From: Actinomycetes bacterium | GTDB taxonomy: Bacteria; Actinomycetota; Acidimicrobiia; Spongiisociales; UBA5794 | DNA length: 7,072 nucleotides | Assembly: GCA_023336765.1 (NCBI GenBank) | Contig: JAMBLL010000066.1 | Coordinates: forward strand, 1-7,072 | Direction of reading: 5' to 3' | In this document: positions 1 through 5,545 of the stretch, piece by piece | Layout of the letters: each line of letters opens with the position of its first letter | How positions within the stretch are numbered: the stretch's first letter is position 1 | Translations under genes and position numbers: made by a program | Notes under the pieces: generated by a model | The model's input: the letters and a program-made list of their open reading frames with translations, nothing else | Told to the model about the DNA's origin: nothing | Databases searched by the model: none

Positions 1-45
1 GCTCCGCAGCAGGATGCTCCGCAGCAGGATGCTCCGCAGCGGCGC
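1..45 (+). repeat. 15-bp in-frame tandem repeat in the rpsK 5' region
   Basis: The unit GCTCCGCAGCAGGAT occurs at 1-15 and is exactly repeated at 16-30. A third, degenerate copy at 31-45 keeps the first ten bases. Because 15 is a multiple of three, each copy adds five residues (Ala-Pro-Gln-Gln-Asp) without breaking the frame. The array touches the window edge, so the copy number is unknown. Confidence 0.9.
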
Positions 46-411
46 AAGCGTCGCGGCAAGCGGACCATCAGTCACGGTCAGGTTCACATCAAGGCAACGT
101 TCAACAACACGATTCTGACGATCACCGACCAGGACGGCAAGGTTGCCGCATGGACATCGGGCGGATCCGTTGGTTTCAAAGGATCGCGCAAGTCGACTCC
201 GTACGCCGCACAGATCGCAGCAGAACAGGCTGCGCGCAAAGCCGGTGAAATGGGGATGCGAAAGATCGATGTCATCGTGCGAGGTTCAGGGTCCGGTCGT
301 GAGACCGCAATCCGGACACTGCAGAATATGGGCATCGAGATCACAGGCATCAAGGACGTGACACCCATTCCGTTCAACGGATGCCGTCCCAAGAAGCGGA
401 AGGGTCGTTAG
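1..411 (+). CDS. rpsK: 30S ribosomal protein S11, 5'-truncated by the window edge
   Basis: This is the C-terminal 136 codons of ribosomal protein S11, a platform protein of the 30S subunit that binds 16S rRNA near the mRNA exit region. The reading frame is open from base 1 and ends at TAG 409-411; the start codon is outside the window. Recognisable S11 blocks are HGQVHIKATFNNTI (visible residues 25-38), VGFKGSRKSTPYAAQ, GSGSGRETAIRTLQ (about 94-107) and the C-terminal NGCRPKKRKGR (126-136). The visible N-terminus is unusual: residues 1-13 are a tandem APQQD repeat, followed by a basic RRKRRGKR stretch, before the conserved fold starts. Actinobacterial S11 proteins commonly have a short basic N-tail, so a repeat-bearing tail is an elaboration of a variable region. 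The gene lies 2 nt before rpsD, as in the standard alpha operon. The identity is secure; the total length is unknown. Confidence 0.97.
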   Translation, partial: APQQDAPQQDAPQRRKRRGKRTISHGQVHIKATFNNTILTITDQDGKVAAWTSGGSVGFKGSRKSTPYAAQIAAEQAARKAGEMGMRKIDVIVRGSGSGRETAIRTLQNMGIEITGIKDVTPIPFNGCRPKKRKGR

Positions 412-413
412 AG

Positions 414-1019
414 ATGGCTCGATACACCGGTCCGAGGACCAAGGTAAGCCGTAGGGCTCGCCAACTCCTCGACGAGAACAAAGCAAAGTACTTCGATCGA
501 CGTCCCTATCCCCCAGGCCAGCATGGTCGCGGCCGGATCCGTGAGTCGCAGTATCTGATCCAGCTCCGCGAGAAGCAGAAGCTCAAGTTCATCTACGGCG
601 TGCTCGAGAAGCAGTTCCGTCGTTACTACAAGAACGCTGCGAAAGCATCAGGGATCACTGGCACCAACCTGCTCGTGATTCTTGAAACTCGGCTTGACAA
701 CGTCGTGTACCGTTCCGGTCTCGCGAGCACACGGCCCCAGGCCAGACAGCTCGTCAACCACGCCCACTTTCTCGTCAACGGCAAGAAGGTCGACATCCCG
801 TCGTATTCCGTACGTCCCGGCGATGTCGTGACCGTGAAGGAACGCAGCCTGGAGATTCTTCCGATTCAACACGCAATAGATACCGTTGGACGTTCTGTCC
901 CTGACTGGCTACAGGTCGACGCCGGTGATCGCAAGATCACTGTCGACTCGTATCCAGCCCGGGATCAGATCGACACCGAGATCAAAGAACAACTCATCGT
1001 TGAGCTCTACTCCAAGTAG
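414..1019 (+). CDS. rpsD: 30S ribosomal protein S4 (zinc-free form)
   Basis: S4 is a primary 16S rRNA binder that nucleates 30S assembly, and in many bacteria it also represses its own operon. The 201-residue product starts MARYTGP, the usual S4 start. It carries the PYPPGQHG motif at residues 31-38 and an S4 RNA-binding domain at about 92-150 (TRLDNVVYRSGLASTRPQARQLV, then the VNGKKVDIPSYSVRPGD turn). It contains no cysteine at all, so it belongs to the C-minus S4 type lacking the N-terminal zinc site. I chose ATG 414 over the in-frame ATG at 381, because the earlier start would overlap rpsK and add 11 residues foreign to the family. The gap to rpsK is 2 nt, which suggests translational coupling. 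Length is normal for the family. Confidence 0.98.
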   Translation: MARYTGPRTKVSRRARQLLDENKAKYFDRRPYPPGQHGRGRIRESQYLIQLREKQKLKFIYGVLEKQFRRYYKNAAKASGITGTNLLVILETRLDNVVYRSGLASTRPQARQLVNHAHFLVNGKKVDIPSYSVRPGDVVTVKERSLEILPIQHAIDTVGRSVPDWLQVDAGDRKITVDSYPARDQIDTEIKEQLIVELYSK

Positions 1020-1057
1020 ACCCAGCGTTACCCGTATCACCGAACACAGGAGCGACC

Positions 1058-2014
1058 GTGCTCATCACTCAACGCCCCACAATTGAAGAGGACAGCCTCG
1101 CCGACGACCGCTCGAAGTTTATCATCGAGCCTCTCGAGCCAGGTTTTGGCTACACGCTAGGAAACACGATGCGACGCACACTGTTGTCGCGTGTTCCCGG
1201 CGCCGCCATCACGTCCGTACGTATCGATGGTGTCCAACACGAGTTTTCTACGATCGAAGGTGTCGTGGAAGATGTTGTTGACTTCATCCTCAATCTGAAA
1301 CAGGTCGTGCTTCGCATCGACGTCGACGAACCTCAAACCTTGTACTTGTCAGCCAAGGGCAAGGGTGAGGTGACTGCAGGAGACCTCAAGGCTCCGGCAG
1401 ATGTCGAGGTCGTCAACGGCGATCTCCACCTTGCAACACTTGCCGCCGCCGGCAAGCTCGAAGTGGAACTGACTGCCGAACGCGGCGTTGGCTATCGCAG
1501 TGCGGAAGCGAACAACCAGAGTGACACGATCGGTGTCATTCCGATTGACTCGATCTTCTCTCCTGTCCGCAAGGTCGCATACAGAGTCGAGAACACCCAG
1601 GTCGGTCAACGTACCGACTTCGACAGGCTCGTTCTCGACGTGGAAACCGATGGTTCGATCACTCCGTCAGAAGGTATCTCATCTGCTGGCGGCACTCTCA
1701 AGAACCTGTTCGAACTCATCGCAGACATGGACGACTACGACGCCCTTGTGCCAGCAGAGGTCGCTCCGATTGAGGTCTCGGGCCAGGAGCATCTCGATCT
1801 TCCGATCGAGGCACTTGATCTGTCTGAGCGTCCCCGAAACTGTCTTCGTCGTGCTCAGGTGCAGACAGTTGGCGAACTGATCGAGAAGTCCGAAGAGGAT
1901 CTGCTCAATGTGACCAACTTCGGTCAGAAGTCCCTCGAAGAGGTTGTTGCGAAGTTGGATGAACTCGGATTCAGCCTGAGGAACTACGCAGACTCCGAGG
2001 GGAGCATCGTCTAA
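1058..2014 (+). CDS. rpoA: DNA-directed RNA polymerase subunit alpha
   Basis: The alpha subunit dimerises to seed RNA polymerase assembly, and its C-terminal domain contacts UP-element DNA and activators. The product has 318 residues. The N-terminal domain (about 1-225) contains PLEPGFGYTLGNTMRRTLLSR (25-45), the conserved assembly core, and SPVRKVAYRVENTQVGQRTDFDRL (168-191). The linker is acidic, and the C-terminal domain spans about 246-312. Arg258, Asn261 and Lys291 align with the E. coli DNA-contacting residues R265, N268 and K298, so UP-element binding is probably retained. The start is GTG 1058, with AGGAG at 1048-1052, and gives the N-terminus MLITQRPT, typical of Actinomycetota. The gene lies 38 nt after rpsD, and its TAA overlaps the rplQ ATG by one base. 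Length and domains are normal. Confidence 0.99.
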   Translation: MLITQRPTIEEDSLADDRSKFIIEPLEPGFGYTLGNTMRRTLLSRVPGAAITSVRIDGVQHEFSTIEGVVEDVVDFILNLKQVVLRIDVDEPQTLYLSAKGKGEVTAGDLKAPADVEVVNGDLHLATLAAAGKLEVELTAERGVGYRSAEANNQSDTIGVIPIDSIFSPVRKVAYRVENTQVGQRTDFDRLVLDVETDGSITPSEGISSAGGTLKNLFELIADMDDYDALVPAEVAPIEVSGQEHLDLPIEALDLSERPRNCLRRAQVQTVGELIEKSEEDLLNVTNFGQKSLEEVVAKLDELGFSLRNYADSEGSIV

Positions 2015-2364
2015 TGCCACGTCCCAAGAAGGGCAAACGTCTCGGCAAGAGCCCGTCGCATCAGCGCAAGATTCTTGCGAACCTGACGTCGGAGCTCATC
2101 GTGCACGAACAGATCACAACGACGCAGGCCAAGGCAAAGGTGCTCCGCCCCTACGCCGAGAAGATGATCACGAAGGCTCGCCGCGGCGATCTACACGCTC
2201 GTCGAACGGTGCTCAAGAAGATCACCAATAACGAGGTCGTAACGAAGTTGTTCGATGATGTTGCTCCTCGTTACGCAGACCGCCCGGGTGGGTACCTGCG
2301 GATCACCAAGCTTGGGCCTCGTCGTGGTGACGGAGCCGAAATGGCGAAGGTAGAATTGGTGTAG
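2014..2364 (+). CDS. rplQ: 50S ribosomal protein L17
   Basis: L17 is a large-subunit protein located near the peptide exit tunnel. The 116-residue product begins MPRPKKGKRLGKSPSHQRKIL, matching the family's N-terminal block, and continues with LIVHEQITTTQAKAKVLRPYAEKMIT (about 28-53). It ends with GGYLRITKLGPRRGDGAEMAKVELV, the usual end of the compact L17 fold. Many actinobacterial L17 proteins carry a long alanine- and lysine-rich C-terminal tail; this one has none. The ATG overlaps the rpoA stop as TAATG, with GAGGGGAG at 1997-2004 as the ribosome binding site, so the two genes are probably translationally coupled. It is the last gene of the conserved alpha operon here; repeat DNA follows directly after the stop codon. 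Confidence 0.98.
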   Translation: MPRPKKGKRLGKSPSHQRKILANLTSELIVHEQITTTQAKAKVLRPYAEKMITKARRGDLHARRTVLKKITNNEVVTKLFDDVAPRYADRPGGYLRITKLGPRRGDGAEMAKVELV

Positions 2365-2400
2365 GAAGTGAGCTTTCAGCCATCAGCTGTCAGCCATCAG
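2364..2400 (-). repeat. Heptad intergenic repeat, copy 1 (after rplQ)
   Basis: Read on the + strand, an 11-bp cap (GGAAGTGAGCT, 2364-2374) starts on the last base of the rplQ stop. It is followed by 7-bp units TTCAGCC (2375-2381), ATCAGCT (2382-2388), GTCAGCC (2389-2395) and a partial ATCAG (2396-2400). On the complementary strand the units read GGCTGAN and the cap reads AGCTCACTTCC, close to the caps of the array at 6971-7072. Seven is not a multiple of three and the region has stops, so it is non-coding. Strand is given as minus, taking GGCTGAT as the unit orientation. Confidence 0.85.
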
Positions 2401-2463
2401 TAAGAGCACAGAATGCAGATGCGGAGGAGGTCGGCCGGTGGCTGGCCTCTTTCGCGTCGTGGG

Positions 2464-2469
2464 TACCCT
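2464..2469 (+). promoter_or_regulatory. Possible -10 box of a leaderless Nudix mRNA
   Basis: TACCCT (TANNNT pattern) ends 6 nt before the preferred ATG at 2476. That spacing would place the transcription start at or next to the start codon and give a leaderless mRNA, which is common in actinobacteria. No good -35 box is seen. This is weak, based only on pattern and spacing. Confidence 0.25.
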
Positions 2470-2475
2470 CAGGGG

Positions 2476-3021
2476 ATGGTTGACTCCCTTGACATCGCTG
2501 AAGTTGTTCGTTCGCATGAGTGCAGCGGTGATGAGGTTTCGTATCAGCGGGCCTTGGACCTGTTGGATGCTGAGCGGCTTGCTTGGCGCAGATCCGACTT
2601 CTTGCCAGGGCACTTCACCGCATCCGGGTTCGTAGCCTCACCCGATGGTGGGTCGCTGCTTCTCATCCACCATGGAAAGCTCGGTCGGTGGCTACAGCCG
2701 GGTGGCCATTTCGAGGATATCGATGCCTTGGTGGAGGATGCTGCCAGGCGCGAGGTATTCGAGGAGACCGGTGTTGATTCGCTCACTCGGATCGGGTCGG
2801 ACCTCGCACGTATCGATGCCCACCCGATTCCGGCTCGAGGCGACGAACCAGCTCACACGCACTTCGATCTTGGCGTTGGATTTCAAGCGTCGACGGCACA
2901 CATCGGGCCACTTGACGAAGTTCTTGACGCCCGCTGGGTCCGATTCGAAGATCTGACGACGTACGATGTCGATGAGGCTCTCCTCGGCGGTGCACAGAAC
3001 CTGAGACGTTTCCTGGCCTAG
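2476..3021 (+). CDS. Nudix hydrolase domain protein
   Basis: Nudix enzymes hydrolyse nucleoside diphosphates linked to another group, using a metal held by the Nudix box. The 181-residue product contains a start of domain at about residues 45-65 (PGHFTASGFVASPDGGSLLL). The family-typical KLGRWLQPGGH follows at 68-78, and the Nudix box runs over 76-99, ending in REVFEETG (R92, E93, E96, E97, G99). Spacing from the GG to the RE pair is one residue longer than the classic GX5EX7RE pattern, and Asp83 sits near the first Glu. This variant is common among actinobacterial WLQPGGH-type Nudix proteins. IDAHPIPARGDEPAHTHFDLG (113-133) is also typical of that group. The substrate cannot be read from sequence. 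An upstream in-frame ATG at 2413 would add 21 basic residues; I prefer ATG 2476 because homologous domains start near MVDSLDIAEVV. However, AGGGG directly abuts that ATG, so the start is uncertain. Heptad repeats lie on both sides of the gene. Confidence 0.9.
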   Translation: MVDSLDIAEVVRSHECSGDEVSYQRALDLLDAERLAWRRSDFLPGHFTASGFVASPDGGSLLLIHHGKLGRWLQPGGHFEDIDALVEDAARREVFEETGVDSLTRIGSDLARIDAHPIPARGDEPAHTHFDLGVGFQASTAHIGPLDEVLDARWVRFEDLTTYDVDEALLGGAQNLRRFLA

Positions 3022-3061
3022 GTTCCCGGGTATCGGTCATCGGCTGTCTGCCTTCTGTCGT
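3021..3061 (-). repeat. Heptad intergenic repeat, copy 2 (decayed, after the Nudix gene)
   Basis: An 11-base stretch starting on the last base of the stop codon (3021-3031) has no clear similarity to the other caps. It is followed in the same register as copy 1 by ATCGGTC (3032-3038), ATCGGCT (3039-3045), GTCTGCC (3046-3052) and TTCTGTC (3053-3059). By hand, a 22-base core (3031-3052) matches copy 1 (2374-2395) at 17 of 22 positions. The order of variant units is shared (a unit ending in T, then a unit starting GTC). It reads as a diverged relative of copy 1, though similarity this short could still be partly chance. Confidence 0.55.
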
Positions 3062-3105
3062 CGCCTCACCGTTAGTCTTCGTGGCTGCCAGAAAGCGGAG
3101 GTTCG

Positions 3106-3627
3106 GTGGGCGTCGTATTCAATCGATTGTTGCAGACCGTGAGACTCGATCGCGACGCGTTCGTGTGGATGGACTTCAACGACCGCGCCACCGGGGATGC
3201 CGCGATGCTTGTCGCCGGCACGCAGATTCTTATCGCGATTGGCCTGGGTCTCCCGCTGGGGCAGTTGATCAGGCCGCTGGTACTGGTGGACGTACTCCTC
3301 GGCGGGTTGTTCTTCTGGGTCGTGTATGCCGGGGCAACCTACGCGGTATCGCGCTTCCTGTTCGATGGGCATGGCACGTACGCCATCTACCTCAGGATCA
3401 CCGGCTTTGCGTATCCGACGTTGTTGCTCCTGGTGTTCGTGAACCTGTTCGTAACGAATCCACTTCTGGCGCTCGTTGCCAGCGGCGCATGGTTCGTTGT
3501 GGTGGTCGCCAATGGTCTCACGTACGTCGCTGACCTCCCGATCGGCAAGGCGGCAGCTTCTGCGGTTGGCGGGTACATCCTGATGATCGTTGTACAGACG
3601 ATCTTCGGGAACATCTTCAGGTTCTGA
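3106..3627 (+). CDS. Small multi-pass membrane protein, Yip1-like
   Basis: The product has 173 residues and is mostly hydrophobic. A short amphipathic N-terminus (1-28, with the polar DFNDRATGD at 23-31) precedes about five candidate membrane segments at roughly 32-52, 57-83, 97-117, 120-141 and 147-169. No signal peptide or catalytic motif is visible. The layout and the closing pattern (a polar ADLPIGKAAASAVGGY stretch before the last helix) resemble Yip1-domain membrane proteins, which are widespread in bacteria and have poorly known functions. The family call is by resemblance only. The GTG at 3106 is chosen because GGAGG (3097-3101) lies 4 nt upstream. The stop is followed 2 nt later by the truA GTG, so the two genes are very likely co-transcribed and translationally coupled. 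That does not by itself indicate a shared function. Confidence 0.8.
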   Translation: MGVVFNRLLQTVRLDRDAFVWMDFNDRATGDAAMLVAGTQILIAIGLGLPLGQLIRPLVLVDVLLGGLFFWVVYAGATYAVSRFLFDGHGTYAIYLRITGFAYPTLLLLVFVNLFVTNPLLALVASGAWFVVVVANGLTYVADLPIGKAAASAVGGYILMIVVQTIFGNIFRF

Positions 3628-3629
3628 CG

Positions 3630-4400
3630 GTGCCGACGTATCGGCTCGACATCGCATACGACGGATCGAAGTTCTACGGCTATGCAATCCAGCCGAACGT
3701 TCCGAGCGTGCAGGGCAAACTCGAAAATGCACTCGCACCCTATACAGGTGGTGTCAAGACGCACGTAGCGGGGCGCACAGACAAGGGTGTCCATGCGTCC
3801 GAGCAGGTCGTGTCGTTCACATGTGAGGAGTTCGACACGGGCAAGGCATTGCGGTCGTTGAACAGTTTGCTGGGCCCCGAGATCGCTGCCCGCAGCCTCG
3901 AGGTCGTTGAGGACGAGTTCCACGCACGGTTCTCAGCAACCGGACGTGCGTACCGCTACCGGATCAGGAATGCATCAGTGCATGACCCTCTCACCGCTGC
4001 ATCAGTCTGGACGTACCCGGCCCCGCTCGATGTCGACCTCATGAACGAAACGCTAGAACCCCTTGTCGGGATCCATGACTTCGCCGCCTTCTGTCGGCGC
4101 TACGAGAACGTCTCGACGATGCGTGAGGTGCTGTGGGCTCAATGGCGCCGCGCAGGTGATGAGCTGGATCTATCGATCGGGGCCCGGTCGTTCTGCCATC
4201 AGATGGTGAGATCGTTCGTAGCCCTCAGCGTTGAGGTTGGATGCGGACTCGTCGATGTTGCAGACGTTCCGGGGATGCTCGAGTCGCTTGATAGGGCGAC
4301 CACCAAAGGTGTTGCTCCGGCAAACGGACTGGTTCTTGTGGCCGTTGCCTACGACGAGGAGCCACTACCGAGCCCTGGCTGGGTAACGATGACCTCATAG
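3630..4400 (+). CDS. truA: tRNA pseudouridine(38-40) synthase TruA
   Basis: TruA isomerises uridines 38-40 in the anticodon arm of many tRNAs to pseudouridine in the cytoplasm. The 256-residue product has the catalytic motif AGRTDKGVHA (47-56), with Asp51 as the expected nucleophile. Most family members read GRTDAGVHA, so Lys52 replaces the usual Ala. Other family blocks are FHARFSATGRAYRYRI (97-112), which includes the active-site tyrosine region, the C-terminal FCHQMVRSFVALSVEVGCG (188-206), and APANGLVLVAV (229-239). The N-terminal block YRLDIAYDGSKFYGYAIQ (4-21) fixes the start at GTG 3630, only 2 nt after the preceding membrane-protein gene, with a weak AGG at 3619-3621. Length is normal. 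In many actinobacteria truA lies directly between rplQ and rplM, so this position is expected apart from the two inserted genes upstream. Confidence 0.96.
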   Translation: MPTYRLDIAYDGSKFYGYAIQPNVPSVQGKLENALAPYTGGVKTHVAGRTDKGVHASEQVVSFTCEEFDTGKALRSLNSLLGPEIAARSLEVVEDEFHARFSATGRAYRYRIRNASVHDPLTAASVWTYPAPLDVDLMNETLEPLVGIHDFAAFCRRYENVSTMREVLWAQWRRAGDELDLSIGARSFCHQMVRSFVALSVEVGCGLVDVADVPGMLESLDRATTKGVAPANGLVLVAVAYDEEPLPSPGWVTMTS

Positions 4401-4547
4401 CCAAGTGGGCGTAGCTGGGGGTTGCGATTGGGACCTGTCAACGGTGAACCTCACGATTGGAACTGACTATCAGGCGCATTCCCGTGATATCATCAGGCAC
4501 ACGGCTCCTCCATCCGCGAGGTGAACGGCCTGTCCCACACGTGCCGC

Positions 4548-4577
4548 TTGCCTATTACATACGGGAACCGATACCAT
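4548..4577 (+). promoter_or_regulatory. Candidate sigma-70-type promoter for rplM-rpsI
   Basis: TTGCCT (4548-4553) and TACCAT (4572-4577) are separated by 18 bp, and each box matches four of six consensus bases. Transcription would start near 4584, giving a leader of about 55 nt before the rplM ATG. The largest intergenic gap between genes in the window lies here, which supports a new transcription unit. Confidence 0.45.
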
Positions 4578-4585
4578 ACAGATGC

Positions 4586-4601
4586 GCTTCCACGCGGAAG
4601 C
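4586..4601 (+). promoter_or_regulatory. Hairpin at the predicted 5' end of the rplM leader
   Basis: GCTTCC (4586-4591) and GGAAGC (4596-4601) form a perfect 6-bp stem around the tetraloop ACGC. It begins within a few bases of the predicted transcription start. It could protect the mRNA end or take part in ribosomal protein autoregulation. It does not visibly cover the ribosome binding site (AGGGA, 4624-4628), and no U-run follows, so it is not a classical terminator. Confidence 0.4.
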
Positions 4602-4638
4602 TGCTTCTCCACGCCATCGTCTTAGGGACAGTTACCGC

Positions 4639-5103
4639 ATGAAGCCAAAGCTGCAGAGAACGTTCTCGCCAAAGCCAGCCGACATCACCCGTACCTGGTA
4701 CGTGGTCGATGCCGCCGATGTACCTCTGGGGCGCTTGTCGTCCGAGGTCGCACAGATACTCAGAGGCAAGAACAAACCGACATACGCACCCCATTTCGAC
4801 GGTGGTGACTTCGTCATCGTCGTCAACGCCGACAAGATCCACGTTTCGGGGTCCAAGGAGATCGAGAAGATCTACTACCGACATTCGGGTTATCCGGGGG
4901 GATTGCGCGCCGAGCCGCTCTCCGTAGTTCGCGAGAAGTACCCCACACGCATCATCGAAACAGCAGTTCGCGGGATGTTGCCAAAGAACCGTCTGGGACG
5001 TCAGATGTTCCGGAAGCTCAAGGTCTACGCAGGCCCGGACCATCCCCACTCTGCCCAGGAGCCACAACCGCTCACGCTCAAGTACCGAAAGGTCCAGTCC
5101 TGA
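4639..5103 (+). CDS. rplM: 50S ribosomal protein L13
   Basis: L13 is an early-assembling 23S rRNA-binding protein of the large subunit. The 154-residue product has the N-terminal block RTFSPKPADITRTWYVVDAADVPLGRLSSEVA (7-38). It also has YYRHSGYPGGL (79-89) and the family signature region AVRGMLPKNRLGRQMFRKLKVYAGPDHPHSAQEP (109-142). The in-frame ATG at 4582 would add 19 residues unlike the family and would lie upstream of or within the predicted leader hairpin. ATG 4639, with AGGGA at 4624-4628, is therefore chosen. The stop overlaps the rpsI start as TGATG, the usual L13-S9 pairing, so the two proteins are probably made at matched rates. Confidence 0.98.
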   Translation: MKPKLQRTFSPKPADITRTWYVVDAADVPLGRLSSEVAQILRGKNKPTYAPHFDGGDFVIVVNADKIHVSGSKEIEKIYYRHSGYPGGLRAEPLSVVREKYPTRIIETAVRGMLPKNRLGRQMFRKLKVYAGPDHPHSAQEPQPLTLKYRKVQS

Positions 5104-5501
5104 TGGCCAAACCGAAGCCTCTCGTCCAATCCACCGGCCGTCGTAAGACCTCAGTTGCGCGTGTTCGCCTTTATGACGGGAGCGGCGAGTTCTCACTCAA
5201 CGGCCGAACGCTCACCGACTACTTCCCAGATCCGGAACTGCGCAGACGGGTCCTGGAGGCTTTCAAGGTCACCGACCTCGAGAACCGCTACGACGTTGCA
5301 GCAACTCTTGAGGGTGGCGGAACCACCGGTCAGAGTGATGCCCTCAGATTGGGAATCGCCCGCGGTCTCATCGCGATCGATCCCGAGCTTCGCCCTGTGC
5401 TCAAGAAGGAAGGCATGCTCAGACGTGACGACCGTATGGTCGAGCGCAAGAAGTATGGCCTTCGCAAAGCCCGTCGCGCTCCTCAGTTCACCAAGCGTTA
5501 G
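5103..5501 (+). CDS. rpsI: 30S ribosomal protein S9
   Basis: S9 is a head protein of the 30S subunit whose basic C-terminal tail reaches the P-site tRNA. The 132-residue product shows the N-terminal STGRRKTSVARVRL (10-23) and the signature GGGTTGQSDALRLGIARGL (71-89). The highly basic tail ends RRAPQFTKR; most relatives end in SKR, so the penultimate serine/threonine position is Thr here. The final Lys-Arg that contacts tRNA is intact. Its ATG overlaps the rplM stop by one base, and GAAAGG at 5087-5092 within rplM can serve as the ribosome binding site. Length is normal for a bacterial S9. Confidence 0.98.
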   Translation: MAKPKPLVQSTGRRKTSVARVRLYDGSGEFSLNGRTLTDYFPDPELRRRVLEAFKVTDLENRYDVAATLEGGGTTGQSDALRLGIARGLIAIDPELRPVLKKEGMLRRDDRMVERKKYGLRKARRAPQFTKR

Positions 5502-5508
5502 CCCCACA

Positions 5509-5532
5509 CCCTCAGCGGTCCAGGTTTGAGGG
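5509..5532 (+). other. Small hairpin between rpsI and glmM
   Basis: CCCTCA (5509-5514) pairs with TGAGGG (5527-5532), and a G-U pair extends the stem inward. The loop is about 10 nt. There is no U-run, so it is not a clear terminator. It sits just upstream of the glmM ribosome binding site and could modestly affect the rpsI-glmM read-through or glmM translation. It may also be chance. Confidence 0.2.
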
Positions 5533-5545
5533 ACGAGGTACACCC

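Larger units (their letters stand above)
4401..4638 (+). other. Non-coding region upstream of rplM
   Basis: This 238-bp gap between truA and rplM has no convincing gene and no clear intrinsic terminator. It contains a candidate promoter and a leader hairpin (separate entries). It also holds two pairs of short direct repeats: CGATTGGGACCTG (4425-4437) with CGATTGGAACTG (4454-4465), and ATCAGGCGCA (4469-4478) with ATCAGGCACA (4492-4501), the second pair offset by 23 bp. The 8-bp palindrome TGATATCA is at 4485-4492 and includes part of TATCAT (4488-4493), which could be a second -10 box. Regulator binding is possible but unproven. Confidence 0.6.

Noticed and set aside
381..413. Earlier in-frame ATG for rpsD at 381
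   Set aside because: It overlaps the rpsK end and adds residues not found in S4; MARYTGP at 414 is the family start.
2423..2635. Strong GGAGGAGG (2423-2430) followed by GTG 2438 and a 65-codon reading frame
   Set aside because: The frame differs from the Nudix gene, runs into its conserved coding region, and the peptide resembles no known family. The purine stretch is probably incidental, although it leaves the Nudix start less certain.
3037..3738. 233-codon open frame on the minus strand
   Set aside because: It is antisense to the membrane-protein gene and truA, very rich in Arg and Glu, and recognisable as no family. It is a composition shadow.
4582..4638. Earlier in-frame ATG for rplM at 4582
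   Set aside because: It adds 19 residues without family similarity and overlaps the likely transcription start and leader hairpin.
4457..4642. 61-codon frame from a TTG in the truA-rplM gap
   Set aside because: It has a TTG start with no ribosome binding site, overlaps the promoter and the rplM start, and has no recognisable features.
4555..5196. 213-codon open frame on the minus strand
   Set aside because: It lies opposite rplM, whose identity is certain, and shows no domain.
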